Below, piece after piece: positions 1 through 12,700 of a DNA stretch of 64,000 nucleotides. Both the position numbers and the translations under genes were made by a program. Numbering within the stretch: the first letter of the stretch is position 1; each line of letters opens with the position of its first letter. The stretch covers positions 14,332,251 through 14,396,250 of the forward strand of contig OU964931.1 in the NCBI GenBank assembly GCA_918807975.1, read 5' to 3'. Source of the stretch: Aplidium turbinatum (Eukaryota; Chordata; Ascidiacea; Aplousobranchia; Polyclinidae). The notes below the pieces were generated by a model. The model was not told where the DNA came from. It did no database searches and saw nothing but the letters and a program-made list of their open reading frames with translations.

Positions 1-705
1 TAGGCTATGGTAGTAATCATGCTGTAGACAAAATCAGCTCAAAATGCAATATCATGAAAAGCATCATCAACATTCGGAAAAAGTTGCCTTTTCAAACCTG
101 ATGTTTCGTAAATAGGCTGCTGCGAATTGATATAACTATTAGAATGCTAAAAAAAAACGCCAAAAATTTGTCAACATGCCAAACTCAAAATAGCCTGTCA
201 ACGCAATACAAAAAAACGCCAATATGGCAATCCTTTTTAGGCCTCATCTTGGACGGCAGCGTTTGGCTTCCAATCAGGATACTATTACAGCGACGTCTAC
301 GATTAACTCACCTAGTTGTGCAAGCGAGGTAGAAGCCAAGTTAATTTGGTTGGGCGGTCCCTTGATGTAACAATGCTCATCAACGTCAAGTGAAGAGAGA
401 TAGGGAGAAATCGATCCGAAGTAAACACTCGGTGACGTCAATGCACTGCAGACTATCACCTGTAACAACGAGTCACAAAAGTGCCATGTTGAAACGAAAA
501 TGAAACAATTTGAGTTAATGTTTACGCTTTACACTAGTGTTTACGCTTTCACGTCAACTTAGTTGTCTTTTTCAGTTTGCAAGGTTCAAATTGCCGCTGA
601 AAAAATCACTTGTAAACGGCTATTTCGATGAGTTTAAAGTGTATGAGTAACGTTGCTTTAAAAAGAAGGGAAATTCTTCATCATTTGCGAAAGGCATTCC
701 GTTTG
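1..705. other. Downstream flank of gene 1, no feature recognised
   Basis: This AT-rich stretch follows the stop codon of the minus-strand 14-exon gene. I see no open frame with family resemblance, no terminal repeats and no target duplications. It may hold the 3' UTR of that gene in its right part. No clear polyadenylation signal was identified for that orientation. Confidence 0.4.
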
Positions 706-3700
706 TTAAACGGGACGCAACACAGCAATCACCTGAAATGGTCCACGAATCAATGGTAGCCCAGTGACAGTGTCGCCAGGAGGTGCAATGAGTATCTGAG
801 CGGCTAGTTCGTTAGCTTGTCTGAATCCCAGCACGTTGTGAAGAATCAAAGCAGATCCTGGTAACAAAAATGAATCATAATTTGCATCAGAGACTCAAAG
901 ATTTTACAGCATGGCTAAACCATTCAGAGCTTAAAAATCAACGCTACCACCATACGTCAAAAAATCTCACCACTCTAACAATGCGCAAAAAGCAGTTAAA
1001 ATAAACGAGTAGGCTACTGGCCGCCATGTAAGAACTGCATGAAGACAGCACTAAATCAACCAAAATACTCTTTGTTTAAAATTTAGCGGCAATATACTTT
1101 CCTCTGAGCTAGGTTACTGTATTATACAGAATATATTTAGGTACAAAAACTAAAAAATCTGCCAAGTTAAACTTTAGAAACTTTTCTCATACTCTGGCCA
1201 AATGCTGATGTCCCCGTCACATTGCTGACGTCACTCAAACCTCCAACCAGAACGATTTTCTTTTGCAAGACACGATTTGCAACGGCAGCGTCGGATTCGA
1301 ACAAAACTTGAACGCTGTAAAAAAATCATTCCTCGCCACATTTCGTCATCTCTATACTATTAATACAATGTTTATACTGTACTACGTTAAGTCATACTAG
1401 CTAGTACACTATTTTAGTAATGTATATTCAAGCTGTTAAAGTAATCCATTGAAAATTGATGTCCATTTTTTTAAACTGTAAATTGATAACCTCAAGAGCT
1501 TGAAAAAAAAAAAAAATTTTCTTACATCCAATAAATGAAATGAAACAAACAAAATATATTTCCAGTTTACAAATCATGTAAACTTGGTTTTCTATCTGAA
1601 ATACTATGTCAAACCTTGTGTTTTGTTTAGAAACATTATTTGCCTACAACAAAATAAACTCTAACATAAGCTCTATCACAAGAAACAATAAAAAAAATAA
1701 ACACAAATCAGTATAGTGAATGAAAAACACCATAAAAAATTATGACAAAAACTATTCGCTTGCTTAGAACAAGCGTTCATGCGGCAAAGCATCTCCAATT
1801 CACCTCATGCTTGCTTTTCTAAGCAAAGATACGAAAATGGGATGAGGATTCGGAGGAAGATAGTCTTCCTTCAGCAGAAGATGTTGCAAGAACTCTCTGA
1901 GGATAAGATCAAGACGCATGTCAGAGCAGTACTGCATCGCCGTGTAGTAGGGTGCGATGGCTTTCGGAGCTTGGGAATTGGCAATATTCAACAGCTTGTC
2001 AACTTCTGCAAAGCGAATAAACCTTTGTATTGTTAAAGTAAGGTGAGTCCCACACTGGATCCAAGCATCGGGAGATAAGATTAGGTTCTCACTATATCAA
2101 GCTGTCGGTGCTACCTTTGTATCGTAAAATGACATAAATGAGAAACTTTTGCCCGCTGGGTAAGTAACATTTTAGTATAATACATACTAGCATGTTGACA
2201 CTCGTACATCGGCCCATCAAATACGTTTACATACCTGTACTAGTATAGGTAAATCTCAAGGCTTAGGTACAATATTGTGATGCAACTACTTAGTCAAAGT
2301 GTTAAGAGTTCAAGGCACAATTATTGATAGTGCTAAGCAACAAGCATGCATTTCATTTCAACCTAACTTCAAGGCTTTTAGAACAAGGTATTTCAATAAT
2401 ATTTATGAATAATGTTGAAGTTTTATTCTTTCAGTAAGGTCTTGTACAGAAAGCTAATCAGTCTTTGTGACAGGTAGCTTGTGAAGCTTTGGCTTGAGCC
2501 TTGCAAACCAGAAAACACTAATTTCAATGAAAAAGGCGAGCCCATACTCATGTTATCGACGTTTTGCCACCCCTGCATTTTGACACCATGCTGACGATGA
2601 GATACTTTCTCCACTGGAGCCGGGCGTGGGACAAGATGAGGAAACAAAGCGTTCATGCGTGCTTTGAGGTTCTGCAGATGTAAGTAACTATGTTACTATA
2701 ATGACAAACCTACATTCCTACGAGCGGTGACAATTGTTTCATGTGCATACTACAAAGAACAAAACAATTAAAAAATGCAATGAAAGCTATGGCTGTTGTC
2801 ATGGTAAATATGACGAGTGAAGGAAATTATATATCATTAATTAATTCAATAAAGCGTTGGATCACATAATTACTAATCGAATACATCGCATGCACAATAA
2901 CTTTTTTCCAAAATGATGTTTGTACATTGTTTAATGTTTATCCTTTCAAAATGGCGATGACTTACCACAATAGCCGGGCAGTGTTCGAGCGCGTCTTCGA
3001 CGTATCCTAACGAAATCAATGATATGCTGAAGGACAGCTGCTGTAGGTCTTTCAAAGATGGCTTCCCGTTATGTTTGTCCAGAATTCTTTCAGTAAATTT
3101 CTCCAATGTTTTCAGTTCTGACGACATTGTGCAGCTAAGAATTGAAAAGATTTAGAACGTATCAAAAAATAGGTAGTAAGTATTCCGAGACTTAGCAATG
3201 CTTTGTAAAAAAAAACCCACTGAATGGCCAAAACAACATATTTGCAAAGCAAGCAAAAATAGATCTTTAAATCAATTAGAAAAAAACGTATCTTTTAGAG
3301 CTGGGAACCATTGTAACTAAGTCATTAAAACATATGGACAAAATTACAAGATGGGCAGAGATAATAATAAAAATGAAAAAAAAGGAAGACCCATACTCGA
3401 TTTTCACCCATATTTGAGTGTGGATAGGATCATCAGTGGTGTTCGAAAACACAGATAATGAATATGCACCACTGATGATTCCAAACAAGGGTGAAACTTG
3501 AGTATAGAGTACGGTATTCTACTTTTGTTCGATCGGGCCTTAATGACAGTCGTTCCTGGTCATAAAAAGTAGAAAACTCACTAGTTTGTTTGGAAGATAT
3601 CGAACAGTTGAGAAGAGTACCACGACATCGCATTGGCAAGGAGATCAGTTTGGTCATCATGTGGGTTAGTTTGAAGTTTGTGAACGGCAGACTGCATCAC

Positions 3701-6700
3701 CAGCAAGTTGTTCAGTTTAAATGCTGTTCCTTCGTGGATCCGACAGATCTAAAAGTTAGGGACAATTGTTCAAGTGAAGATATTGATATGGTGAGTGAGC
3801 CAAACTGGTCCCAACCACGAAACTAGTCTTTTTTAGATTGATTCAACGTCTCCAGACGTTGAATCGATAAAAAGGGACTGGTTAGTGTGTTGGATTGAAG
3901 CTTAATACTGGCATATACAAGCCAGTGAGTACTCAGGGTGTAAAAATAATGTACAAAAACAAAGAAAGGTGATTTTATTTTCAATCTTATAATCCGGCAG
4001 ATTGCACACCTGAATCGCAACGTCGTCCTCACTGTGATTGGAAAAAGTCTTTGTCCTTTTCTGCGTCAAGTGCAACAGCAGCATGTAGTGCACGGTTGGA
4101 AATGCGTTGTGCTCCAGATCTTGACTTGCGATTTTCATTTGCCAAGCCTGATCGACAAATGATCAAACATGTAAATAAACATACTGAAGCTTTAGCAAAT
4201 GACTAGTTCTGTTGGATTTATTCTTCTTAAGTCTTTCTTAAGTTCTTCTTAAGTTCTTAAGTCTTTCTTCTTAAGTGAATTTATTCTTCTTAAGTTTATT
4301 CCTCTTCCTAAGTCCAACCGTTCTCCTCAACGTGGTGGAGAGGTAGCAACAACGTATGCTATATACGTTGGCTAAACGGCTCTGGCCTGGGGAAAGACCT
4401 GGAAACCTACCCCAGAACTTTTGCCAAAATACTCTATGATGACAAAACGAAAAAGTGGAGACAAAATGGTACCAGAAAGTGGAACCTCCAGGCTGGACGG
4501 TACCAATCAAGCTACTGGAGAAAAACAAAGAGAAGGTCAAATGAACTCAAGTACTAATGACGTGAATAGGGCAAAGCCTTTTGGTCCCCTAATTGCTGAA
4601 ACGGCTTGCAGTGAAATTACCACTCTACGCTTCACTAAACCATATAAAATTGGAACATGGTATGTCAATGGACTAAATACAGGAAAACTGGAAATCATAA
4701 AAAACGATATGAATCGACTCAATATTATCATCCTTGGGTTAAGCGAAGTGCATTGGATTAGCAACGGTTTTTTCAACTCTGATGAACACATTGTTTATTA
4801 CTATGGCAATGATACAACAAGACAAAGAGGGGTTGGGTTTATTACAACAAAGAAAGTGTCGAAATGCATCGAAAACTATCAGGTATTCAGTGACAGAATA
4901 ATGACCATACGAATTCGAGGAAAACCTTACAGTGTTACAATCATCCAGGTATACGCTCCTACAGCAGATGCTCTAGAACAAGATTTGGATAACTTCTATG
5001 AGGATCTACATAACACTTTGAAGCAAACACAGTCTACAAAAGATATTATATACATTATGGGAGACTTCAACGCTAAAATTGGAAGTACCGTAAACCGGGG
5101 TGGCTTTGGCCCAATTTTACTATCATTTTTTTTATGTTTTCTCTGATATTCTGATTACCTAATGACTTAGGGTTGATTTTATATTATTATATTGTAAACA
5201 GAGCTCTTTTGTTATCATAACCCAAAAATAATTTTTAAATTATGTCAATTTGACGTGTTTGTTTTTTTTAACAAAACTTGGGCCAAAGTCATCCCGTGGT
5301 TGGGTTGACTTTGGCCCATGTCTGCTTTTGCCTTCCCATCCTACCCAAATTTAATTTTGAACAATGTAACAAAGTCAGGAGGGTGTCTTTGGCCCAAAAC
5401 CGGGTTAAAAATGGCAGTATAGTATACACTATACAGCATGTCACAATATAACACATTGACAATTACGCATACAGATACATTTATTTTAATCATGGATTTT
5501 CAGGTAGGGTGAGTACGTTTTTTTTAAGTTATGAAATTATGAATGAAATACTATTTAGCCTAATCTGATTGTGATTTAATAAGCATGTATATATATACAA
5601 TACTTCTGACTCACATTCATTACATTTTCTCTAGCATAGTCGGAGGTGAAGTTTGAAACAAACTGCCGTTGGGCCAAAGCCACCGCGAAAACGCCATTTT
5701 TATACACTATTATACACTTTGGCATTTATCTGAGATATAAGGATTTGTGGAAACAAAAAAGTATATAATATACACCTCATCACAACATCCCAATAACCCA
5801 CATTAAATGAAAAATAATAATTAGAAAATTATATTTGACATACTTTGGCAGAGAAGTTTGAGAATGTTTTTTTGCTAAAAGTTTGACATTCTTTAACCTG
5901 CCCAACATAATATCATAAAAAGTTTCTTATATTAGTTGTATTTATAGTTCTGATTCCTGAAATTGAAAATACAGATTGTTATCTTTCATTTGACACCAAA
6001 ACTGAGTATAAAAATAAACATGTCAGAAAATTACACCATTTCATATAATTTTATAAATTTTGGGCCAACGTCACCCTCAAGGGCCAAAGCCACCCCGGTT
6101 TACGGTACATTAGAACCGGGAATTACCGGTGGGTTTGGTTGGGTCACCGAAACGAATCAGGAGAAAGATTATTTCAATTTTGCCAAGAACATCAACTTTC
6201 AATAACCAACAAGTAATGTTTAAACAACCTAAAAGAAGATTGTACACTTGGACTTCATCAAACGGACAATACAGAAATCAAATTGATTATATTTTATGCC
6301 AAAAAAATGGTCAAGCTCCACTCTGGCGACAAAGACACATCCGGGAGCTGACTGTGGAACAGATCACCAGTTGCTAGTAACCATACTAAAAGTACGATTT
6401 TGCAACGCCGTTACAAAACAAGAAAAAAGAAACATGATATATGACACAGAACAGATTGGACCAAATTATATAGCTGAAGTTGAAAACAGTTTGAAATTTC
6501 TAAACACTGAAAATAAGCGAGCTGATATGATAAGGGACAATATAAAGGAAAAGATCTTGGACGCAGCTGCAAATAAAGTACCGAGTAAAAAGACATCCAA
6601 ATCTGCTCAATGGATTTCCCCTGCAACAATTAATATAGCAGAACATAGAAGGAAAGCAAACGCAAATGGAAACAGAATACAATTCAAAAAGCTAAACGCA

Positions 6701-9700
6701 GAATTCTAAAGACAAGCTCGGAAAGATAAAAACATATATTGGGAAGAAAAATGTAGGAAGATGGAATCAGCAAGTAAAACTGGGAACATGCGAGAGCTTT
6801 ACTCACAAGTAAAGAAAGCAAGATCAACCTTCACGGCCAAGAATGCTACAGTACGTGGGAAAAATGGAGATCTGCACGACAAACAAGCAATTTTGAATCG
6901 GTGGAAGGAGTATATATGTTGAGCAGTTATATCAGGACCCTCAACTGCAACCACAGATTGAAGAACATAAAAGTCAACAGTTTGACCTTGAACCCGATAT
7001 ACTGGAAAAAGAAGTTATCTGGGCAAGACACCAACTATCTAAACAAAAAGCACCAGGAGTCGATGGAATTCCAGCAGAATTACTAAGACATGTGCCAATT
7101 CAAATACTATTGGCCTTATGCCAATGTATTTGGAAATTACAAGAATGGCCAAAAGATTGGAAAAGATCAATATTTATTCCAATTCCAAAGAAAGGAGACA
7201 TACGGACATGTTCAAACTATCGAACCATAGCCTTAATACCTCATGCAAGCAAAATTCTTTTGAAAATCATCCAAAAACGACAGGGCTCAATTATTGAAAG
7301 AGAAATGCCAGATGAGCAGGCTGAATTTAGAAAAAGCAAAGGTACCCGTGACCAAATTGCAAATCTCTGATGGATTATGCAAACCAGCTGGGAGTACAAA
7401 AAAAAACTGTACATGTGTTTTATTGATTATTCGAAAGCTTTTGATGTTATCCAACATAACATTCTTTGGAGTAGTCTGAGAGACATGGGAACACCAATGC
7501 ACCTGCTGGAACTCATAAGGTCATTGTATGAAAATCAAGAAGCTACAGTTCGAACAGCATACGGAAATACAGCCTGGTTTAAAATTGAAAAAGGAACACG
7601 CCAAGGGTGCATTTTATCTCCTTCTCTATTTAATATGTACAGTACTACAGTTGTACACAGAAATGGTCATGAGGAGAGCAGGGTTGAATAATTCCAATAA
7701 AGGAGTGAAAATCGGTAGCAGAATTATAAACAACTTGAGATATGCAGATGACACTACCCTTTTGGCCGAGAACGCACAAGATCTTGAAGATTTAATCATC
7801 AAAGTGAAAAAAGAAAGTGAAAGGGCTGGATTGAAACTCAACATCAAAAAACAAAAATTATAACAACTGGTAAAGCAGATAACATAAATATCAAGATCGA
7901 AAATCAAAAAATTGAAACAGTGAATGAATTCATATTTCTAAGCTCAAAAATAAGCTGGGATTCTAATAACTCACCAGAGATAAGGAGAAGAATAGCGCTG
8001 AGAAGAAATGCATTTGTTGGAATGAATAGCATTTGAAAGAGCAAGGATATAAAATTAGAAACAAAAAAGAAGCTGATCAAAACTATTATATATATTCCCA
8101 ATTGCAACTTACGGATGCGAAACATGGACAATGAACAAAACAGACAGAAGAAAGATTGACGCATTTGAATTGTGGTGTTGAAGAAGGTTACTGCGTGTTC
8201 CTTGGACAGCCAAAGTAACAATTGAGAAAATTCTCGAACAAATTAAACCGGACATATCCCTAGAAGCTAGAATCGTCAGGCAGAAACTTTCATATTTTGG
8301 CCACATAATGAGAAGCAAATCAATGGAAAAAGACATCATGCTTGGTTTGGTCAGCGGAGGAAGAGGAAGGGGCGCCCAAAAACAAGATGGCTTGACACAA
8401 TTGTAAATGACAGTGGTATGGGAGTGCATGAATTGAAGGAGACTGCGTGGGATCGAGAGATCTGGAGAAAGATGACGTATAGAGTGACCGAGAGTCGTAA
8501 ACGACTGAACGGATGAAGAAGTTGGATTTATAATGTTTATACATCATTCATAATGGTCTGGAAAGGCATTTGCAAACTCTCAATTCCAAAATGGTAAACG
8601 ATCATCAATAACAGGGTAGTGCAATGAATAAGAAGCAAGTTCACCCAAATGCAAAGAAAATCAGTTTTTTTAAGGGCAGTAAAAACTCTACACCATGCAG
8701 ACACTGTTTTTATTAGGAGTGGGCTATACATGGGTCAAAAATACTTTTTTTGTTATTTTTCACTGGGGACAGTTTTTTTCTATTCCATTTAACCTATCTC
8801 AACACAAAATGACAAAATTTTTGATCTTGTATTCAAGAAAAAAGTGTGCAGAGCAAAAATCCAAAATGGCCGCTATTTTCCATGAAAAATCACATTTTTA
8901 GCCATAACATTGCTATTTTGGGGTTGTTTTCACTGGTTCTGGTGTCCAACCCTATGTTTGTGGGGTCAGGCAATCTGTTAGTGCATATCAGAAAAGTCAC
9001 TGACGATTGGAGGTTGACTTAATACTAATTTTTACAAAATTTATCGTTTTTTTTACCTTTATTGGGTTTCTTTAAACACAGTTTCAATTTCAGGAGCATT
9101 GTTTAAAATGTAACATTGGGTTCTCCCAGAAAAGACCCAAGTTCCTGAAACTGTCACAGGGACAATTTGTTGCTCCATGGTGTCCTGAAGGTCATCAGTG
9201 CCAGGTGGTCGCTGCCAAGTTTCATCTCCTATGCCAGCACGCATCAGATGATCCACTCGAAATGTTGCATCCCTATTGTCGTCAAGGTAAAACCCAATGT
9301 ACCATCTTTTGTTTTCTCCCACATCCCATATGACGGCAAGTGACTGGTTTGGCTGGAACACCAGGCCTTCATTATACTGACCCTCTGCCTCTTTAGCTCC
9401 TGTAAGTGTTTGCACTATTTCCTCTTCACAAGGGAAGACTACTGCTTCCTCAACCTGGAAATCATCTCCAAGGAGTAGAGATGTACCGATACCAATATTG
9501 TGGCCGATACCGATCCCGATATCACTTTTTTAGGCCGATACCGATACTGATACCGATATTTTGGCCGATACTTTGGTGTTACAAAAAGATGCAATTTTGG
9601 TATTTGCAAGGTATTATATCAAATGCTAAGTTTTACCTTATTTGCATAAAACTATTAAAAAAAGCTTTCAATTGGTATAATTTATTAAAGATTCAAGAAT

Positions 9701-12700
9701 CCAATCTCAACCGCATTTTTGTGTCATAATAGTAGGTTTTAGTAATGAAAGGCCACCACAATTGAGGACTAGGGTATAAGGGAAGAAACATTACATCATC
9801 ATTGGGGTTTCTGAAAAATTAAATAAAGTGTTTGCGCAAACTCTCCAAATAGGCTATCATAATTGATAATAAGATGTAAAATGTAAACCAAGTGATTTGT
9901 GTAGTCGTACAAAAACTATTCGACAAGTAATATGCAACCTAAGGGCGCTTGTCGTTTGGTTGAAAAGCTTTTGCCAGGCCAAGACCACCCAGGCAGCAAA
10001 AATGCACAATCCCGCATCGCCCCCACGCTGCTAAACGTCCAAAAAAACTATGCAACTCGGCTGTCCCCAGCAAGCCGGCTCCACCAGTCCGCGACCCAAC
10101 TTCCACCCCTCGCTGCAACATACCCACCAAGCCCAAACAATTCCACGGCAGAACTAGCAGGCCCAACACGAAAGCAATGGGACCACGAATCCTCACCAAA
10201 CCAATCAAAACGGTCCTGCCGCGCCCAAGACGACAACCCCACCGCGAAGAAAGGAGCGCCCCTCCCGGCCACCAGCACAAGGCCGAGCACCCACCAGCAC
10301 AGCGAGCAGCTGCGACCCGCTAACCACAACGGTGCAGCTTCCACACTAGCCATTTCAATTCTTGTCGATGTCAATTCTTGCTGCAAAACGGCTGCCGAGA
10401 AACATATAGTTGATTGGATGGTCTAAATGGCTAGCGTGGAAGCCACACCGCTATGGCCAGCGAATTGCAACAGCCCGCCAAACCAGTGAGTGCCCAGCAC
10501 CGCGCCGACAGCCGAGAAGAACGCTCCCCCCACAACGAGGCCGCCATCCCAGGTGCATCAAGACCACTTATTGACCAGCCCAGCGAGGACTCGCAGTCTC
10601 ACCGCTCCCACCCACTCCGCCACGACATTGCCCAAGCTTGGCGAGTCCACCATAACTAAATGCGGAAACCAAATCACAAACCGACAGAACCAGCCCACCA
10701 AAATGAACCAAGTTACACGGGTCCCCCAAACGTCCAGCCACGCAAAAACGATGCAAAATTATACACATTTCCGCCACCTGGGCAGTCCTGGCCTGGTTTT
10801 ATCCTCTGTTGAGAGTAAAAAAGAAACATAAATGATAAATATTGGGGAAATTGAGTCTCCTTCACAACTTAAGAATCGAACAACGCAAAACTTCTGAAAC
10901 AAAACGTTTTGTTTGAGTGAAAGAATCACTGTAAGCAAACAATGCCAAAAGGTGTGCGCATGAAGTCATGGGAGTGTGAGGTATCAAAAATTTGAACAGG
11001 TTTTTATTTTTCTACATCAATGTGACGTTAGTTACTACTTTAAAAAATCTATATCTTTGCTTCTGCAGAAAATTCGCAGCAAACGCCTTTTTATTACATG
11101 TTTAGTATCGGCCACAGTATCGGCCAAATTTTGCCGATACCAATGTCGATACCGATACTCAAAAAATGGCCGATATCACCGATACCGATGCCGATACCGA
11201 TATATCGGTACATCTCTACCAAGGAGTACAGTGAGGTTCTCAATCATCTCCTCTTGGGATACCTTGTTGACCTGGTAAATATCTCTGCGGACATCTGCAT
11301 CATGTTGGTAGGTGACTCTCTAATATTGGATTTCTTGCCTTAAGAATGTCTTCAGCTCAGGTGGGGTTTAGAAACAAGAGTTTTTACTTCATGGACAAAT
11401 GTAATTGTAAAGGCCCCCCATGTTTTTTTTTCCATTTCACAACGAGTTGGTCAATAAAATCACTGGCTCTCACTTTCTTTTGTAAATTCTCTTTCAACCT
11501 TTGCTTTTTCTTCTGTTTCTGCTTGTAGCTTCAGGTCACCTCCATTAAATCTAGTTGTTTGAGAATAGTACTGGTAGTGGTTGACCGCTAAACTTCATTG
11601 ATTCTTCAAGGTCATCTTTGATCCTCTTTGCCTTGAACACCATGTTTGAGTGTTTGGCCGATTGTGAAGCAAGATAACCAAACTTGGCCAAGTACCTCTC
11701 TGCAATCTGCATTCCAGCAGTTTGTCGGAAGGTTTTTTTCGTTGCCTGATACCAGTGTATGGAGAGGAGTTGCTCAAGCAGCATTATGATCAACATCCCA
11801 ATAATTACGCTTGCACTGCAGTTCTACTTTTCCAGCCTGGATGCACAATTGCACATCTCGCCAAGAAGAAGATGATCGCTTTGTGGAGCATTGTCTTCCA
11901 TTTTCACATGTGTCCATTCTACATAGTAGTCCCGAAAGGTGTGTATCTTGTTTTCAGCAAGGTCACTGCAGAGCTGAAGAAGGATGTCAATTAACAAATC
12001 CTGGTTTGCTCGTTCCACACAGTCAAGGAAGGGCATTGTCACTTGGTATGTAAAAGTTGCAAGTGCTTTGAATCCTGCTATGATGAAATCATTCTCAAGG
12101 TAAATTTTACAAGCTCTAACAAGATTATTAAGCGGTGTCTTGGAAAGTAACTGCTTTATGTGCGGAATGTAATCATAGACTGCACCTGCCTGATATTCAA
12201 GTCGGGTAAAACATCGCTCTTTGTAGAGACTAAAGAACTTATATACTTCAGCTTCCTCTGAAATCAAAGCAAACTGTTCTGCTAAAGATGCTGTCTTACC
12301 ATCTCCCTCATGGGCTAAGAGCTTTATAAGAGCTGCCAGAGCAGTTTCAACCACAGATTTTTTTCCGGACTCCGGAGGTAGGCTGCAATGCTGGCTCTCT
12401 CTTTACAATGAGTTTACAAAGACCAATTTTGTTTTCGAGAGCAGCCATAGCTGTGAGATTGTCTGTATCAAACCGTTCACATGTATGGGGCTTACAAAGC
12501 AAATTGTTCTGCAACACATATCTCAATCTTGAGACTTTTGCTTGCGGCTGCTGTCTTGAGGGCATCAATCTGCTCCCAAAGACGTACTGCAGTCATGTGA
12601 GGGTCATTGGCAGCTACCTGTAGTCTCTTTATCGTCTCAACAATAAGGGCAACTATTTAGTCTCTATCTTCAAAGGCAAAGAAGAGAGGACGTAGAGAGA

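Larger units (their letters stand above)
9059..12650 (-). pseudogene. Element-borne protein of unknown family, broken
   Basis: In order along the protein, the visible pieces are these. At 12354-11824 there is a helical segment starting MVETALAALIKLLAHEGDG and including YKERCFTRLEYQAGAVYDYI. At about 11730-11600 there is a piece with RYLAKFGYLASQSAKHSN. At about 11310-11230 there is a piece with EEMIENLTVLLGD. Then, across the nested hAT, 9415-9059 includes LAVIWDVGENKRWYIGFY and a C-terminus ETVFKETQ. I know this protein type only as recurrent uncharacterised proteins in cnidarian and other invertebrate genomes; that is recollection, not a search. Because it lies between long TIRs, it is presumably the cargo or transposition protein of the element. 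No zinc finger, DDE triad or polymerase motif is obvious. Frame breaks occur between the pieces. Confidence 0.6.

Noticed and set aside
9932-10426. 164-aa Pro/Ser-rich open frame in the GC-rich block
   Set aside because: It follows one arm of the fold-back; open frames on both strands here come from the C-rich, T-poor composition (few stop codons), not from a gene.
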